A model generated the notes under the pieces. It had not been told where the DNA came from. It worked only from the letters and a program-made list of their open reading frames with translations, and made no database searches. DNA of 64,000 nucleotides from Edaphochlamys debaryana (Eukaryota > Chlorophyta > Chlorophyceae > Chlamydomonadales), in assembly GCA_016858145.1 (NCBI GenBank), contig JAEHOE010000135.1, positions 1-64,000 of the forward strand. Reading direction: 5' to 3'. The position numbers were made by a program, and so were the translations under genes. Each line of letters starts with the position of its first letter. Position 1 is the stretch's first letter. Below are positions 22,401 through 36,727 of this stretch, one piece after another.

Positions 22401-25400
22401 GGCAAGGCGGGGGCGGCGCGGATTTCAGCAGTTGACTCCACCACACCCCTTGCGGCGCTTTCCCGCCCCTGCGGCTCACGTTTCGGCAGTTGACTGCCGG
22501 GACGGCACAGCCCACGGCGCCGCTGCAAGGGGGCAAGGCGGGGGCGGCGTGGATTTCAGCAGTTGACTCCACCACACCCCTTGCGGCCCGCTCCCGCCCC
22601 TGCGGCTCACGTTTCGGCAGTTGACTGCCGGCACGGCACAGCCCACGGCGCCGCTGCAAGGGGGCAAGGCGGGGGCGGCGCGGATTTCAGCAGTTGACTC
22701 CACCACACCCCTTGCGGCGCTTTCCCGCCCCTGCGGCTCACGTTTCGGCAGTTGACTGCCGGGACGGCACAGCCCACGGCGCCGCTGCAAGGGGGCAAGG
22801 CGGGGGCGGCGCGGATTTCCGCAGTTGACTCCACCACACCCCTTGCGGCCCTTTCCCGCCCCTGCGGATAGCTCTCGTTTCGGCAGTTGACTGCCGGCAC
22901 GGCACAGCCCACGGCGCCGCTGCAAGGGGGCAAGGCGGGGGCGGCGTGGATTTCAGCAGTTGACTCCACCACACCCCTTGCGGCCCTTTCCCGCCCCTGC
23001 GGCTCACGTTTCGGCAGTTGACTGCCGGCACGGCACAGCCCACGGCGCCGCTGCAAGGGGGCAAGGCGGGGGCGGCGTGGATTTCAGCAGTTGACTCCAC
23101 CACACCCCTTGCGGCCCGCTCCCGCCCCTGCGGCTCACGTTTCGGCAGTTGACTGCCGGCACGGCACAGCCCACGGCGCCGCTGCAAGGGGGCAAGGCGG
23201 GGGCGGCGTGGATTTCCGCAGTTGACTCCACCACACCCCTTGCGGCCCTTTCCCGCCCCTGCGGCTCACGTTTCGGCAGTTGACTGCCGGCACGGCACAG
23301 CCCACGGCGCCGCTGCAAGGGGGCAAGGCGGGGGCGGCGCGGATTTCAGCAGTTGACTCCACCACACCCCTTGCGGCCCGCTCCCGCCCCTGCGGCTCAC
23401 GTTTCGGCAGTTGACTGCCGGCACGGCACAGCCCACGGCGCCGCTGCAAGGGGGCAAGGCGGGGGCGGCGTGGATTTCAGCAGTTGACTCCACCACACCC
23501 CTTGCGGCCCTTTCCCGCCCCTGCGGCTCACGTTTCGGCAGTTGACTGCCGGCACGGCACAGCCCACGGCGCCGCTGCAAGGGGGCAAGGCGGGGGCGGC
23601 GCGGATTTCAGCAGTTGACTCCACCACACCCCTTGCGGCCCTTTCCCGCCCCTGCGGCTCACGTTTCGGCAGTTGACTGCCGGCACGGCACAGCCCACGG
23701 CGCCGCTGCAAGGGGGCAAGGCGGGGGCGGCGCGGATTTCAGCAGTTGACTCCACCACACCCCTTGCGGCCCGCTCCCGCCCCTGCGGCTCACGTTTCGG
23801 CAGTTGACTGCCGGCACGGCACAGCCCACGGCGCCGCTGCAAGGGGGCAAGGCGGGGGCGGCGTGGATTTCAGCAGTTGACTCCACCACACCCCTTGCGG
23901 CCCGCTCCCGCCCCTGCGGCTCACGTTTCGGCAGTTGACTGCCGGCACGGCACAGCCCACGGCGCCGCTGCAAGGGGGCAAGGCGGGGGCGGCGCGGATT
24001 TCCGCAGTTGACTCCACCACACCCCTTGCGGCGCTTTCCCGCCCCTGCGGCTAGCTCTCGTTTCGGCAGTTGACTGCCGGCACGGCACAGCCCACGGCGC
24101 CGCTGCAAGGGGGCAAGGCGGGGGCGGCGTGGATTTCAGCAGTAAACTCCACCACACCCCTTGCGGCCCGCTCCCGCCCCTGCGGCTCACGTTTCGGCAG
24201 TTGACTGCCGGCACGGCACAGCCCACGGCGCCGCTGCAAGGGGGCAAGGCGGGGGCGGCGCGGATTTCAGCAGTTGACTCCACCACACCCCTTGCGGCCC
24301 GCTCCCGCCCCTGCGGCTCACGTTTCGGCAGTTGACTGCCGGCACGGCACAGCCCACGGCGCCGCTGCAAGGGGGCAAGGCGGGGGCGGCGCGGATTTCA
24401 GCAGTTGACTCCACCACACCCCTTGCGACGCTTTCCCGCCCCTGCGGCTCACGTTTCGGCAGTTGACTGCCGGCACGGCACAGCCCACGGCGCCGCTGCA
24501 AGGGGGCAAGGCGGGGGCGGCGTGGATTTCAGCAGTTGACTCCACCACACCCCTTGCGGCCCTTTCCCGCCCCTGCGGCTCACGTTTCGGCAGTTGACTG
24601 CCGGCACGGCACAGCCCACGGCGCCGCTGCAAGGGGGCAAGGCGGGGGCGGCGCGGATTTCAGCAGTTGACTCCACCACACCCCTTGCGGCCCGCTCCCG
24701 CCCCTGCGGCTCACGTTTCGGCAGTTGACTGCCGGCACGGCACAGCCCACGGCGCCGCTGCAAGGGGGCAAGGCGGGGGCGGCGTGGATTTCAGCAGTTG
24801 ACTCCACCACACCCCTTGCGGCCCGCTCCCGCCCCTGCGGCTCACGTTTCGGCAGTTGACTGCCGGCACGGCACAGCCCACGGCGCCGCTGCAAGGGGGC
24901 AAGGCGGGGGCGGCGCGGATTTCAGCAGTTGACTCCACCACACCCCTTGCGGCCCGCTCCCGCCCCTGCGGCTCACGTTTCGGCAGTTGACTGCCGGCAC
25001 GGCACAGCCCACGGCGCCGCTGCAAGGGGGCAAGGCGGGGGCGGCGTGGATTTCAGCAGTTGACTCCACCACACCCCTTGCGGCCCGCTCCCGCCCCTGC
25101 GGCTCACGTTTCGGCAGTTGACTGCCGGCACGGCACAACCCACGGCGCCGCTGCAAGGGGGCAAGGCGGGGGCGGCGTGGATTTCAGCAGTTGACTCCAC
25201 CACACCCCTTGCGGCCCGCTCCCGCCCCTTCGGCTAGCTCTCGTTTCGGCAGTTGACTGCCGGCACGGCACAGCCCACGGCGCCGCTGCAAGGGGGCAAG
25301 GCGGGGGCGGCGTGGATTTCAGCAGTTGACTCCACCACACCCCTTGCGGCCCTTTCCCGCCCCTGCGGCTAGCTCACGTTTCGGCAGTTGACTGCCGGCA

Positions 25401-28400
25401 CGGCACAGCCCACGGCGCCGCTGCAAGGGGGCAAGGCGGGGGCGGCGTGGATTTCAGCAGTTGACTCCACCACACCCCTTGCGGCCCGCTCCCGCCCCTG
25501 CGGCTCACGTTTCGGCAGTTGACTGCCGGCACGGCACAGCCCACGGCGCCGCTGCAAGGGGGCAAGGCGGGGGCGGCGCGGATTTCAGCAGTTGACTCCA
25601 CCACACACCCCTTGCGGCCCGCTCCCGCCCCTGCGGCTCACGTTTCGGCAGTTGACTGCCGGCACGGCACAGCCCACGGCGCCGCTGCAAGGGGGCAAGG
25701 CGGGGGCGGCGTGGATTTCAGCAGTTGACTCCACCACACCCCTTGCGGCCCTTTCCCGCCCCTTCGGCTAGCTCTCGTTTCGGCAGTTGACTGCCGGCAC
25801 GGCACAGCCCACGGCGCCGCTGCAAGGGGGCAAGGCGGGGGCGGCGCGGATTTCCGCAGTTGACTCCACCACACCCCTTGCGGCCCTTTCCCGCCCCTGC
25901 GGCTAGCTCTCGTTTCGGCAGTTGACTGCCGGCACGGCACAGCCCACGGCGCCGCTGCAAGGGGGCAAGGCGGGGGCGGCGTGGATTTCAGCAGTTGACT
26001 CCACCACACCCCTTGCGGCCCTTTCCCGCCCCTGCGGCTAGCTCACGTTTCGGCAGTTGACTGCCGGCACGGCACAGCCCACGGCGCCGCTGCAAGGGGG
26101 CAAGGCGGGGGCGGCGTGGATTTCAGCAGTTGACTCCACCACACCCCTTGCGGCCCGCTCCCGCCCCTGCGGCTCACGTTTCGGCAGTTGACTGCCGGCA
26201 CGGCACAGCCCACGGCGCCGCTGCAAGGGGGCAAGGCGGGGGCGGCGCGGATTTCAGCAGTTGACTCCACCACACCCCTTGCGGCCCGCTCCCGCCCCTG
26301 CGGCTCACGTTTCGGCAGTTGACTGCCGGCACGGCACAGCCCACGGCGCCGCTGCAAGGGGGCAAGGCGGGGGCGGCGTGGATTTCAGCAGTTGACTCCA
26401 CCACACCCCTTGCGGCCCTTTCCCGCCCCTTCGGCTAGCTCTCGTTTCGGCAGTTGACTGCCGGCACGGCACAGCCCACGGCGCCGCTGCAAGGGGGCAA
26501 GGCGGGGGCGGCGTGGATTTCAGCAGTTGACTCCACCACACCCCTTGCGGCCCTTTCCCGCCCCTTCGGCTAGCTCTCGTTTCGGCAGTTGACTGCCGGC
26601 ACGGCACAGCCCACGGCGCCGCTGCAAGGGGGCAAGGCGGGGGCGGCGTGGATTTCAGCAGTTGACTCCACCACACCCCTTGCGGCCCGCTCCCGCCCCT
26701 GCGGCTCACGTTTCGGCAGTTGACTGCCGGCACGGCACAGCCCACGGCGCCGCTGCAAGGGGGCAAGGCGGGGGCGGCGTGGATTTCAGCAGTTGACTCC
26801 ACCACACCCCTTGCGGCCCTTTCCCGCCCCTGCGGCTCACGTTTCGGCAGTTGACTGCCGGCACGGCACAGCCCACGGCGCCGCTGCAAGGGGGCAAGGC
26901 GGGGGCGGCGTGGATTTCAGCAGTTGACTCCACCACACCCCTTGCGGCGCTTTCCCGCCCCTGCGGCTCACGTTTCGGCAGTTGACTGCCGGCACGGCAC
27001 AGCCCACGGCGCCGCTGCAAGGGGGCAAGGCGGGGGCGGCGTGGATTTCAGCAGTTGACTCCACCACACCCCTTGCGGCCCGCTCCCGCCCCTGCGGCTC
27101 ACGTTTCGGCAGTTGACTGCCGGCACGGCACAGCCCACGGCGCCGCTGCAAGGGGGCAAGGCGGGGGCGGCGTGGATTTCAGCAGTTGACTCCACCACAC
27201 CCCTTGCGGCGCTTTCCCGCCCCTGCGGCTCACGTTTCGGCAGTTGACTGCCGGCACGGCACAGCCCACGGCGCCGCTGCAAGGGGGCAAGGCGGGGGCG
27301 GCGTGGATTTCAGCAGTTGACTCCACCACACCCCTTGCGGCCCGCTCCCGCCCCTGCGGCTCACGTTTCGGCAGTTGACTGCCGGCACGGCACAGCCCAC
27401 GGCGCCGCTGCAAGGGGGCAAGGCGGGGGCGGCGCGGATTTCAGCAGTTGACTCCACCACACCCCTTGCGGCGCTTTCCCGCCCCTGCGGCTCACGTTTC
27501 GGCAGTTGACTGCCGGCACGGCACAGCCCACGGCGCCGCTGCAAGGGGGCAAGGCGGGGGCGGCGCGGATTTCAGCAGTTGACTCCACCACACCCCTTGC
27601 GGCGCTTTCCCGCCCCTGCGGCTCACGTTTCGGCAGTTGACTGCCGGCACGGCACAGCCCACGGCGCCGCTGCAAGGGGGCAAGGCGGGGGCGGCGTGGA
27701 TTTCAGCAGTTGACTCCACCACACCCCTTGCGGCCCGCTTCCCGCCCCTGCGGCTCACGTTTCGGCAGTTGACTGCCGGCACGGCACAGCCCACGGCGCC
27801 GCTGCAAGGGGGCAAGGCGGGGGCGGCGTGGATTTCAGCAGTTGACTCCACCACACCCCTTGCGGCCCTTTCCCGCCCCTTCGGCTAGCTCTCGTTTCGG
27901 CAGTTGACTGCCGGCACGGCACAGCCCACGGCGCCGCTGCAAGGGGGCAAGGCGGGGGCGGCGTGGATTTCAGCAGTTGACTCCACCACACCCCTTGCGG
28001 CCCTTTCCCGCCCCTGCGGCTAGCTCACGTTTCGGCAGTTGACTGCCGGCACGGCACAGCCCACGGCGCCGCTGCAAGGGGGCAAGGCGGGGGCGGCGTG
28101 GATTTCAGCAGTTGACTCCACCACACCCCTTGCGGCCCTTTCCCGCCCCTGCGGCTCACGTTTCGGCAGTTGACTGCCGGCACGGCACAGCCCACGGCGC
28201 CGCTGCAAGGGGGCAAGGCGGGGGCGGCGTGGATTTCAGCAGTTGACTCCACCACACCCCTTGCGGCCCGCTCCCGCCCCTGCGGCTCACGTTTCGGCAG
28301 TTGACTGCCGGCACGGCACAGCCCACGGCGCCGCTGCAAGGGGGCAAGGCGGGGGCGGCGTGGATTTCAGCAGTTGACTCCACCACACCCCTTGCGGCCC

Positions 28401-31400
28401 TTTCCCGCCCCTTCGGCTCACGTTTCGGCAGTTGACTGCCGGCACGGCACAGCCCACGGCGCCGCTGCAAGGGGGCAAGGCGGGGGCGGCGCGGATTTCA
28501 GCAGTTGACTCCACCACACCCCTTGCGGCCCGCGCCCGCCCCTGCGGCTAGCTCTCGTTTCGGCAGTTGACTGCCGGCACGGCACAGCCCACGGCGCCGC
28601 TGCAAGGGGGCAAGGCGGGGGCGGCGTGGATTTCAGCAGTTGACTCCACCACACCCCTTGCGGCCCTTTCCCGCCCCTGCGGCTAGCTCACGTTTCAGCA
28701 GTTGACTGCCGGCACGGCACAGCCCACGGCGCCGCTGCAAGGGGGCAAGGCGGGGGCGGCGTGGATTTCCGCAGTTGACTCCACCACACCCCTTGCGGCC
28801 CTTTCCCGCCCCTGCGGCTAGCTCACGTTTCAGCAGTTGACTGCCGGCACGGCACAGCCCACGGCGCCGCTGCAAGGGGGCAAGGCGGGGGCGGCGTGGA
28901 TTTCAGCAGTTGACTCCACCACACCCCTTGCGGCCCGCTCCCGCCCCTGCGGCTCACGTTTCGGCAGTTGACTGCCGGCACGGCACAGCCCACGGCGCCG
29001 CTGCAAGGGGGCAAGGCGGGGGCGGCGCGGATTTCAGCAGTTGACTCCACCACACCCCTTGCGGCCCGCTCCCGCCCCTGCGGCTCACGTTTCGGCAGTT
29101 GACTGCCGGCACGGCACAGCCCACGGCGCCGCTGCAAGGGGGCAAGGCGGGGGCGGCGCGGATTTCAGCAGTTGACTCCACCACACCCCTTGCGGCGCTT
29201 TCCCGCCCCTGCGGCTCACGTTTCGGCAGTTGACTGCCGGCACGGCACAGCCCACGGCGCCGCTGCAAGGGGGCAAGGCGGGGGCGGCGCGGATTTCAGC
29301 AGTTGACTCCACCACACCCCTTGCGGCCCTTTCCCGCCCCTTCGGCTAGCTCTCGTTTCGGCAGTTGACTGCCGGCACGGCACAGCCCACGGCGCCGCTG
29401 CAAGGGGGCAAGGCGGGGGCGGCGTGGATTTCAGCAGTTGACTCCACCACACCCCTTGCGGCCCTTTCCCGCCCCTGCGGCTAGCTCACGTTTCGGCAGT
29501 TGACTGCCGGCACGGCACAGCCCACGGCGCCGCTGCAAGGGGGCAAGGCGGGGGCGGCGTGGATTTCAGCAGTTGACTCCACCACACCCCTTGCGGCCCG
29601 CTCCCGCCCCTGCGGCTCACGTTTCGGCAGTTGACTGCCGGCACGGCACAGCCCACGGCGCCGCTGCAAGGGGGCAAGGCGGGGGCGGCGTGGATTTCAG
29701 CAGTTGACTCCACCACACCCCTTGCGGCCCTTTCCCGCCCCTGCGGCTCACGTTTCGGCAGTTGACTGCCGGGACGGCACAGCCCACGGCGCCGCTGCAA
29801 GGGGGCAAGGCGGGGGCGGCGCGGATTTCAGCAGTTGACTCCACCACACCCCTTGCGGCGCTTTCCCGCCCCTGCGGCTCACGTTTCGGCAGTTGACTGC
29901 CGGCACGGCACAGCCCACGGCGCCGCTGCAAGGGGGCAAGGCGGGGGCGGCGCGGATTTCAGCAGTTGACTCCACCACACCCCTTGCGGCGCTTTCCCGC
30001 CCCTGCGGCTCACGTTTCGGCAGTTGACTGCCGGCACGGCACAACCCACGGCGCCGCTGCAAGGGGGCAAGGCGGGGGCGGCGTGGATTTCAGCAGTTGA
30101 CTCCACCACACCCCTTGCGGCCCTTTCCCGCCCCTTCGGCTAGCTCACGTTTCGGCAGTTGACTGCCGGCACGGCACAGCCCACGGCGCCGCTGCAAGGG
30201 GGCAAGGCGGGGGCGGCGTGGATTTCAGCAGTTGACTCCACCACACCCCTTGCGGCCCGCTCCCGCCCCTGCGGCTCACGTTTCGGCAGTTGACTGCCGG
30301 CACGGCACAGCCCACGGCGCCGCTGCAAGGGGGCAAGGCGGGGGCGGCGCGGATTTCAGCAGTTGACTCCACCACACCCCTTGCGGCGCTTTCCCGCCCC
30401 TGCGGCTCACGTTTCGGCAGTTGACTGCCGGCACGGCACAGCCCACGGCGCCGCTGCAAGGGGGCAAGGCGGGGGCGGCGCGGATTTCAGCAGTTGACTC
30501 CACCACACCCCTTGCGGCGCTTTCCCGCCCCTTCGGCGAGCTCTCGTTTCGGCAGTTGACTGCCGGCACGGCACAGCCCACGGCGCCGCTGCAAGGGGGC
30601 AAGGCGGGGGCGGCGCGGATTTCAGCAGTTGACTCCACCACACCCCTTGCGGCGCTTTCCCGCCCCTGCGGCTCACGTTTCGGCAGTTGACTGCCGGCAC
30701 GGCACAGCCCACGGCGCCGCTGCAAGGGGGCAAGGCGGGGGCGGCGTGGATTTCAGCAGTTGACTCCACCACACCCCTTGCGGCCCGCTCCCGCCCCTGC
30801 GGCTCACGTTTCGGCAGTTGACTGCCGGCACGGCACAGCCCACGGCGCCGCTGCAAGGGGGCAAGGCGGGGGCGGCGCGGATTTCAGCAGTTGACTCCAC
30901 CACACCCCTTGCGGCCGCTTCCCGCCCCTGCGGCTAGCTCACGTTTCGGCAGTTGACTGCCGGCACGGCACAGCCCACGGCGCCGCTGCAAGGGGGCAAG
31001 GCGGGGGCGGCGTGGATTTCAGCAGTTGACTCCACCACACCCCTTGCGGCCCGCTCCCGCCCCTGCGGCTCACGTTTCGGCAGTTGACTGCCGGCACGGC
31101 ACAGCCCACGGCGCCGCTGCAAGGGGGCAAGGCGGGGGCGGCGCGGATTTCAGCAGTTGACTCCACCACACCCCTTGCGGCCGCTTCCCGCCCCTGCGGC
31201 TCACGTTTCGGCAGTTGACTGCCGGGCACGGCACAGCCCACGGCGCCGCTGCAAGGGGGCAAGGCGGGGGCGGCGCGGATTTCAGCAGTTGACTCCACCA
31301 CACCCCTTGCGGCGCTTTCCCGCCCCTCGGCGAGCTCTACGTTTCGGCAGTTGACTGCCGGCACGGCACAGCCCACGGCGCCGCTGCAAGGGGGCAAGGC

Positions 31401-34400
31401 GGGGGCGGCGCGGATTTCAGCAGTTGACTCCACCACACCCCTTGCGGCCGCTTTCCCGCCCCTGCGGCTCACGTTTCGGCAGTTGACTGCCGGCACGGCA
31501 CAGCCCACGGCGCCGCTGCAAGGGGGCAAGGCGGGGGCGGCGTGGATTTCAGCAGTTGACTCCACCACACCCCTTGCGGCCCGCTCCCGCCCCTGCGGCT
31601 CACGTTTCGGCAGTTGACTGCCGGCACGGCACAGCCCACGGCGCCGCTGCAAGGGGGCAAGGCGGGGGCGGCGTGGATTTCAGCAGTTGACTCCACCACA
31701 CCCCTTGCGGCCGCTTTCCCGCCCCTGCGGCTCACGTTTCGGCAGTTGACTGCCGGCACGGCACAGCCCACGGCGCCGCTGCAAGGGGGCAAGGCGGGGG
31801 CGGCGCGGATTTCAGCAGTTGACTCCACCACACCCCTTGCGGCCGCTTTCCCGCCCCTTCGGCGGCTCACGTTTCGGCAGTTGACTGCCGGCACGGCACA
31901 GCCCACGGCGCCGCTGCAAGGGGGCAAGGCGGGGGCGGCGTGGATTTCAGCAGTTGACTCCACCACACCCCTTGCGGCCCGCTCCCGCCCCTGCGGCTCA
32001 CGTTTCGGCAGTTGACTGCCGGCACGGCACAGCCCACGGCGCCGCTGCAAGGGGGCAAGGCGGGGGCGGCGCGGATTTCAGCAGTTGACTCCACCACACC
32101 CCTTGCGGCCGCTTTCCCGCCCCTCGGCGAGCTCATCGTTTCGGCAGTTGACTGCCGGCACGGCACAGCCCACGGCGCCGCTGCAAGGGGGCAAGGCGGG
32201 GGCGGCGCGGATTTCAGCAGTTGACTCCACCACACCCCTTGCGGCCGCTTCCCGCCCCTGCGGCTCACGTTTCGGCAGTTGACTGCCGGCACGGCACAGC
32301 CCACGGCGCCGCTGCAAGGGGGCAAGGCGGGGGCGGCGTGGATTTCAGCAGTTGACTCCACCACACCCCTTGCGGCCCGCTCCCGCCCCTGCGGCTCACG
32401 TTTCGGCAGTTGACTGCCGGCACGGCACAGCCCACGGCGCCGCTGCAAGGGGGCAAGGCGGGGGCGGCGCGGATTTCAGCAGTTGACTCCACCACACCCC
32501 TTGCGGCCCTCTCCCGCCCCTGCGGCTCACGTTTCGGCAGTTGACTGCCGGCACGGCACAGCCCACGGCGCCGCTGCAAGGGGGCAAGGCGGGGGCGGCG
32601 TGGATTTCAGCAGTTGACTCCACCACACCCCTTGCGGCCCGCTCCCGCCCCTGCGGCTCACGTTTCGGCAGTTGACTGCCGGCACGGCACAGCCCACGGC
32701 GCCGCTGCAAGGGGGCAAGGCGGGGGCGGCGCGGATTTCAGCAGTTGACTCCACCACACCCCTTGCGGCCGCTTCCCGCCCCTGCGGCTCACGTTTCGGC
32801 AGTTGACTGCCGGCACGGCACAGCCCACGGCGCCGCTGCAAGGGGGCAAGGCGGGGGCGGCGCGGATTTCAGCAGTTGACTCCACCACACCCCTTGCGGC
32901 CGCTTCCCGCCCCTCGGCGAGCTCACGTTTCGGCAGTTGACTGCCGGCACGGCACAGCCCACGGCGCCGCTGCAAGGGGGCAAGGCGGGGGCGGCGCGGA
33001 TTTCAGCAGTTGACTCCACCACACCCCTTGCGGCCGCTTTCCCGCCCCTGCGGCTCACGTTTCGGCAGTTGACTGCCGGCACGGCACAGCCCACGGCGCC
33101 GCTGCAAGGGGGCAAGGCGGGGGCGGCGTGGATTTCAGCAGTTGACTCCACCACACCCCTTGCGGCCCGCTCCCGCCCCTGCGGCTCACGTTTCGGCAGT
33201 TGACTGCCGGCACGGCACAGCCCACGGCGCCGCTGCAAGGGGGCAAGGCGGGGGCGGCGTGGATTTCAGCAGTTGACTCCACCACACCCCTTGCGGCCGC
33301 TTCTCCCGCCCCTGCGGCTCACGTTTCGGCAGTTGACTGCCGGCACGGCACAGCCCACGGCGCCGCTGCAAGGGGGCAAGGCGGGGGCGGCGTGGATTTC
33401 AGCAGTTGACTCCACCACACCCCTTGCGGCCCGCTTCCCGCCCCTTCGGCGAGCTCACGTTTCGGCAGTTGACTGCCGGCACGGCACAGCCCACGGCGCC
33501 GCTGCAAGGGGGCAAGGCGGGGGCGGCGCGGATTTCAGCAGTTGACTCCACCACACCCCTTGCGGCCGCTTCCCGCCCCTGCGGCTCACGTTTCGGCAGT
33601 TGACTGCCGGCACGGCACAGCCCACGGCGCCGCTGCAAGGGGGCAAGGCGGGGGCGGCGTGGATTTCAGCAGTTGACTCCACCACACCCCTTGCGGCCGC
33701 TTTCCCGCCCCTGCGGCTCACGTTTCGGCAGTTGACTGCCGGCACGGCACAGCCCACGGCGCCGCTGCAAGGGGGCAAGGCGGGGGCGGCGTGGATTTCA
33801 GCAGTTGACTCCACCACACCCCTTGCGGCCGCTTCCCGCCCCTGCGGCTCACGTTTCGGCAGTTGACTGCCGGCACGGCACAGCCCACGGCGCCGCTGCA
33901 AGGGGGCAAGGCGGGGGCGGCGTGGATTTCAGCAGTTGACTCCACCACACCCCTTGCGGCCCTCTCCCGCCCCTGCGGCTCACGTTTCGGCAGTTGACTG
34001 CCGGCACGGCACAGCCCACGGCGCCGCTGCAAGGGGGCAAGGCGGGGGCGGCGCGGATTTCAGCAGTTGACTCCACCACACCCCTTGCGGCCCTTCCCGC
34101 CCCTGCGGCTCACGTTTCGGCAGTTGACTGCCGGCACGGCACAGCCCACGGCGCCGCTGCAAGGGGGCAAGGCGGGGGCGGCGTGGATTTCAGCAGTTGA
34201 CTCCACCACACCCCTTGCGGCCCTCTCCCGCCCCTGCGGCTCACGTTTCGGCAGTTGACTGCCGGCACGGCACAGCCCACGGCGCCGCTGCAAGGGGGCA
34301 AGGCGGGGGCGGCGTGGATTTCAGCAGTTGACTCCACCACACCCCTTGCGGCCCGCTCCCGCCCCTGCGGCTCACGTTTCGGCAGTTGACTGCCGGCACG

Positions 34401-36727
34401 GCACAGCCCACGGCGCCGCTGCAAGGGGGCAAGGCGGGGGCGGCGTGGATTTCCGCAGTTGACTCCACCACACCCCTTGCGGCCCGCTCCCGCCCCTGCG
34501 GCTCACGTTTCGGCAGTTGACTGCCGGCACGGCACAGCCCACGGCGCCGCTGCAAGGGGGCAAGGCGGGGGCGGCGCTGGATTTCAGCAGTTGACTCCAC
34601 CACACCCCTTGCGGCCCTCTCCCGCCCCTGCGGCTCACGTTTCGGCAGTTGACTGCCGGCACGGCACAGCCCACGGCGCCGCTGCAAGGGGGCAAGGCGG
34701 GGGCGGCGCGGATTTCAGCAGTTGACTCCACCACACCCCTTGCGGCCCTCTCCCGCCCCTGCGGCTCACGTTTCGGCAGTTGACTGCCGGCACGGCACAG
34801 CCCACGGCGCCGCTGCAAGGGGGCAAGGCGGGGGCGGCGTGGATTTCAGCAGTTGACTCCACCACACCCCTTGCGGCCCTCTCCCGCCCCTGCGGCTCAC
34901 GTTTCGGCAGTTGACTGCCGGCACGGCACAGCCCACGGCGCCGCTGCAAGGGGGCAAGGCGGGGGCGGCGTGGATTTCAGCAGTTGACTCCACCACACCC
35001 CTTGCGGCCCGCTCCCGCCCCTGCGGCTCACGTTTCGGCAGTTGACTGCCGGCACGGCACAGCCCACGGCGCCGCTGCAAGGGGGCAAGGCGGGGGCGGC
35101 GCGGATTTCAGCAGTTGACTCCACCACACCCCTTGCGGCGCTTTCCCGCCCCTGCGGCTCACGTTTCGGCAGTTGACTGCCGGCACGGCACAGCCCACGG
35201 CGCCGCTGCAAGGGGGCAAGGCGGGGGCGGCGTGGATTTCAGCAGTTGACTCCACCACACCCCTTGCGGCCCTCTCCCGCCCCTGCGGCTCACGTTTCGG
35301 CAGTTGACTGCCGGCACGGCACAGCCCACGGCGCCGCTGCAAGGGGGCAAGGCGGGGGCGGCGTGGATTTCAGCAGTTGACTCCACCACACCCCTTGCGG
35401 CCCTTTCCCGCCCCGGCTAGCTCACGTTTCGGCAGTTGACTGCCGGCACGGCACAGCCCACGGCGCCGCTGCAAGGGGGCAAGGCGGGGGCGGCGTGGAT
35501 TTCAGCAGTTGACTCCACCACACCCCTTGCGGCCCTCTCCCGCCCCTGCGGCTCACGTTTCGGCAGTTGACTGCCGGCACGGCACAGCCCACGGCGCCGC
35601 TGCAAGGGGGCAAGGCGGGGGCGGCGTGGATTTCAGCAGTTGACTCCACCACACCCCTTGCGGCCCTCTCCCGCCCCTGCGGCTCACGTTTCGGCAGTTG
35701 ACTGCCGGCACGGCACAGCCCACGGCGCCGCTGCAAGGGGGCAAGGCGGGGGCGGCGTGGATTTCAGCAGTTGACTCCACCACACCCCTTGCGGCCCTCT
35801 CCCGCCCCTGCGGCTCACGTTTCGGCAGTTGACTGCCGGCACGGCACAGCCCACGGCGCCGCTGCAAGGGGGCAAGGCGGGGGCGGCGTGGATTTCAGCA
35901 GTTGACTCCACCACACCCCTTGCGGCCCTCTCCCGCCCCTGCGGCTCACGTTTCGGCAGTTGACTGCCGGCACGGCACAGCCCACGGCGCCGCTGCAAGG
36001 GGGCAAGGCGGGGGCGGCGCGGATTTCAGCAGTTGACTCCACCACACCCCTTGCGGCCCTTTCCCGCCCCATGCGGCTCACGTTTCGGCAGTTGACTGCC
36101 GGCACGGCACAGCCCACGGCGCCGCTGCAAGGGGGCAAGGCGGGGGCGGCGTGGATTTCAGCAGTTGACTCCACCACACCCCTTGCGGCCCTCTCCCGCC
36201 CCTGCGGCTCACGTTTCGGCAGTTGACTGCCGGCACGGCACAGCCCACGGCGCCGCTGCAAGGGGGCAAGGCGGGGGCGGCGTGGATTTCAGCAGTTGAC
36301 TCCACCACACCCCTTGCGGCCGCTTTCCCGCCCCTGCGGCTCACGTTTCGGCAGTTGACTGCCGGCACGGCACAGCCCACGGCGCCGCTGCAAGGGGGCA
36401 AGGCGGGGGCGGCGTGGATTTCAGCAGTTGACTCCACCACACCCCTTGCGGCCCGCTCCCGCCCCTGCGGCTCACGTTTCGGCAGTTGACTGCCGGCACG
36501 GCACAGCCCACGGCGCCGCTGCAAGGGGGCAAGGCGGGGGCGGCGCGGATTTCAGCAGTTGACTCCACCACACCCCTTGCGGCCCTCTCCCGCCCCTGCG
36601 GCTCACGTTTCGGCAGTTGACTGCCGGCACGGCACAGCCCACGGCGCCGCTGCAAGGGGGCAAGGCGGGGGCGGCGCGGATTTCAGCAGTTGACTCCACC
36701 ACACCCCTTGCGGCCCTTTCCCGCCCC

